DNA from: JAWVZU01 sp033722075 | GTDB taxonomy: Bacteria > Pseudomonadota > Gammaproteobacteria > Xanthomonadales > SZUA-38 | NCBI GenBank assembly: GCA_033722075.1 | Contig: JAWVZU010000063.1 | Span: 1 to 15,244, forward strand | DNA: 15,244 nt | Direction: 5' to 3' | Part shown: piece by piece, positions 13,672 to 15,244 of the stretch | How the letters are laid out: every line of letters begins with the position of its first letter | How positions within the stretch are numbered: the stretch's first letter is position 1 | Notes under the pieces: generated by a model | Seen by the model: the letters and a program-made list of their open reading frames with translations, nothing else | The model's database searches: none | Told to the model about the DNA's origin: nothing | Made by a program: the position numbers and the translations under genes

Positions 13672-14809
13672 AGTTCAGGAAGGCCCGGATCTCGGCCTCC
13701 TGCGCCATCGCATCGGCATGCCCCAGTTCGATCAGCTCCCGGCAATAGCCGCGGTCGAACAGCAGATAGCTGGGCAGCCGACTGTCATCCTCGCGCCACG
13801 CGCCGACGCCGGCCAATAGCGCTTTCACGCTGCCGGGTATGGCCGCCTTGTGCCGGGCCGTGATGTCCCGTACGTCGCAGCTGGGGCGAATGATCAGGGT
13901 CTCGATATGGCGCAGCTCAGCTTCCTCGCGGCGATCCCCTTCGATCAGTTGCAAGGTACGGTTGATTCGCTGCAACCGATCGAGATCGGCCTGCAGGTTG
14001 TCCATGAACACCACGTCCAGCATGTAGCCCCCGATATCGCCGATCGATGGGTGGCGCGGCACCTCGGCCGGCTCCGGGTCGGGGCGCTCATCGCGGGTTG
14101 AGATGATCAGGATGCGTTCCGCCCCCAGGTGTATGGCCGGCGAGAGCGGGGCCGTCTGGCGGAGGCCACCATCGCCGAAGTACTCCTTGCCCACGAGGCT
14201 CGCGGGAAACAGCAGTGGCAGGGCGGCGGAGGCCATCAGATGCGCGACGGTCAGGTCCTGGCGGCGCCCGATCCGCCGCGGTCGGACCCAGTCTTCCGTC
14301 TTGGCGGCCTGGTAGAAGCTGATTGCCTTCGCCGACGTATAACCGGAGGCGGTGACCGCGGCCGCACGAAGCGCATCGGCCTCGATCGCTTTGCCGATGC
14401 CCTCGAGGCGCGTCTCCCGTTCCAGCAACCGACGCAGCGGCGAAGTGTCGAGCAGCGATGCCGGGCTGGGGAATCCGAGTCGACCAAAGGCCATCGCGGC
14501 CAGCCAATGGAGCCCGCTCTTCAGAACACCCGGCCAGTCGGTACGATAGATCGATTCGCAGCGCATCTCGCGCCAGAAATGTTCCAGGCGGTCCAGACCA
14601 TGGCCGAACTCATGGGCATGGGAGGCCAGCACGGCCGCGTTGATGGCGCCGGCCGAGGTGCCGACGATGATCGGAAAGGGGTTCTCCTGACCGCCGGCAA
14701 GTTCGTGAATCGCCCGTACCGCCCCGACCTGGTAGGCGCCACGCGCCCCGCCACCCGGCAGCATCAGTGCCGGAACTCGCGCTCGCTGATTACTTTCGTC
14801 ACTTTGCAT
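13667..14809 (-). CDS. Patatin-like phospholipase
   Basis: A 380-residue patatin-family serine acyl hydrolase (bacterial RssA/NTE-like). The ATG at 14809 begins MQSDESNQRARVPALML just before the fold and is preferred over upstream in-frame codons that lie in the hutC promoter. Active-site parts are intact: GGGARG (19-24) forming the oxyanion hole, GTSAG (50-54) with nucleophile Ser52, and DGG (213-215) with catalytic Asp213. No signal peptide or membrane helix is seen, so a cytoplasmic or membrane-peripheral protein is expected. The C-terminal third (about 240-380) is an extra region of unknown role. The gene lies head-to-head with hutC, and its predicted promoter overlaps the HutC operator. 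Co-control with histidine use is therefore likely, although a lipase has no known step in that pathway. Confidence 0.93.
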   Translation of the reverse strand: MQSDESNQRARVPALMLPGGGARGAYQVGAVRAIHELAGGQENPFPIIVGTSAGAINAAVLASHAHEFGHGLDRLEHFWREMRCESIYRTDWPGVLKSGLHWLAAMAFGRLGFPSPASLLDTSPLRRLLERETRLEGIGKAIEADALRAAAVTASGYTSAKAISFYQAAKTEDWVRPRRIGRRQDLTVAHLMASAALPLLFPASLVGKEYFGDGGLRQTAPLSPAIHLGAERILIISTRDERPDPEPAEVPRHPSIGDIGGYMLDVVFMDNLQADLDRLQRINRTLQLIEGDRREEAELRHIETLIIRPSCDVRDITARHKAAIPGSVKALLAGVGAWREDDSRLPSYLLFDRGYCRELIELGHADAMAQEAEIRAFLNC

Positions 14810-14831
14810 CTTGCGGCCAGTTGTATATACA
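14803..14831 (+). promoter_or_regulatory. Predicted hutC promoter
   Basis: TTTGCA (14803-14808) and TATACA (14826-14831) lie 17 bp apart on the plus strand and read into hutC. The -35 overlaps the patatin start codon, and the -10 lies inside the HutC operator. Both hexamers match the sigma-70 consensus at four of six positions. Confidence 0.5.
14822..14831. promoter_or_regulatory. HutC operator TGTATATACA
   Basis: A perfect 10-bp palindrome matching the core known for HutC binding in Pseudomonas (TGTATATACA). It sits between the patatin gene and hutC and overlaps the -10 elements of both predicted promoters. Repression is normally relieved by urocanate binding to HutC. Confidence 0.85.
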
Positions 14832-14850
14832 GGTATTGTGCCGACAACAA
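14822..14850 (-). promoter_or_regulatory. Predicted promoter of the patatin gene
   Basis: On the minus strand TTGTTG (14850-14845) and TATACA (14827-14822) are separated by 17 bp. The -10 is made of operator bases, so HutC binding should block this promoter as well as that of hutC. Confidence 0.5.
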
Positions 14851-14868
14851 TGAGAAGGGCCGGAAACG

Positions 14869-15244
14869 ATGCCGCCACTTTACCAACGGATCAAGGATTA
14901 CATCACCTCGCGTATCGACAGCGGCGAGTACAAGCCGGGCAGCAAGGTTCCGTCCGAAAACCAGCTCCTGCGAGAGATCGGGGCATCACGCATGACCGTC
15001 AACCGGGCCATCCGGGAACTGACCGAGCAAGGAGTCCTCTATCGCGTGGCCGGGGTGGGCACTTTCGTCGCCGAGGCCAAGCTGCAGCACCCGTCGTCGG
15101 CGATCCAGGAGATCCGCCAGGAGATCGAGCAGACCGGCCGCAGCTACTATTCGCACATCATCAAGGTCGACCAGGTGCCGATCAGCGAATCGCTGGCCGA
15201 CGCAATGCAGGTCAAACCGGGCAGCGTGACCTACCACAGCCGGA
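14869..15244 (+). CDS. hutC: Histidine-utilisation repressor, GntR/HutC family (3'-truncated)
   Basis: The first 125 residues are visible; the frame runs off the window end. Residues 4-69 are a GntR winged helix (PLYQRIKDYITSRIDSG, PGSKVPSENQLLREIGASRMTVNRAIREL at 23-51, and wing GVLYRVAGVGTFVAE). From about residue 75 the UTRA effector-binding domain begins (SSAIQEIRQEIEQTGRSYYS), where urocanate is sensed in the family. SENQLLREIGASRMTVNRAIREL is typical of HutC. The ATG at 14869 has GGA nearby and AGAAGG further upstream. HutC represses hut genes; the TGTATATACA site 38 bases upstream indicates autoregulation. The rest of the pathway (hutU, hutH, hutG) is expected after hutC, outside the window. 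The symbol rests on the domain type, the operator and adjacent hutF/hutI. Confidence 0.93.
   Translation, partial: MPPLYQRIKDYITSRIDSGEYKPGSKVPSENQLLREIGASRMTVNRAIRELTEQGVLYRVAGVGTFVAEAKLQHPSSAIQEIRQEIEQTGRSYYSHIIKVDQVPISESLADAMQVKPGSVTYHSR

Overview
The window is a gene-dense, high-GC bacterial chromosome segment with 15 protein-coding genes, two of them cut by the window edges. No RNA genes, insertion sequences or CRISPR arrays were seen, and no intergenic gap exceeds about 190 bases. The mix points to a gammaproteobacterium, perhaps of the Xanthomonadales/Wenzhouxiangella kind: an M48 lipoprotein, a membrane-tethered winged-helix/TolB-propeller regulator, an ECF sigma operon and a Pseudomonas-like hut cluster with HutF and HutC. 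The taxonomic guess is inference from gene content only.

Layout: 1-780 (+) is the 3' part of a CHAD-domain protein. 876-2348 (+) is an M48 zinc-protease lipoprotein. 2449-2703 (+) is an 84-residue unrecognised protein followed by a strong intrinsic terminator, and 2791-3165 (+) is a small protein of unknown function. On the minus strand, a membrane-anchored winged-helix/beta-propeller regulator (4616-6706) lies directly upstream of a secreted di-heme oxidoreductase (3166-4551). A 187-base divergent region with two inverted repeats separates it from a short stand-alone AraC-type regulator (6894-7352, +).

7359-8535 is the most interesting locus. A MerR-family regulator with a divalent-metal-type cysteine set (8539-8943, +) diverges from a two-gene minus-strand operon. 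That operon encodes a 72-residue, ten-cysteine protein with a GDCCxxC motif and a polytopic membrane protein with conserved-looking Cys/His residues, coupled by an ATGA overlap. Between the two start codons is a promoter with the 19-bp spacer and central dyad typical of MerR-controlled promoters. No classical metal pump is visible, so this looks like a compact, poorly described metal-response module.

8947-10915 (-) is a translationally coupled operon: ECF sigma factor, single-pass putative anti-sigma factor without cysteines, and an exported PDZ-domain protein; both junctions are ATGA overlaps. 11000-15244 is a histidine-utilisation region: hutI (-), hutF (+), a patatin-like lipase (-) and the start of hutC (+). 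A perfect TGTATATACA palindrome between the patatin gene and hutC overlaps the predicted -10 elements of both divergent promoters. HutC therefore probably controls itself and the lipase. HutF plus HutI indicates the five-step route through formylglutamate; hutH, hutU and hutG would have to lie outside the window.
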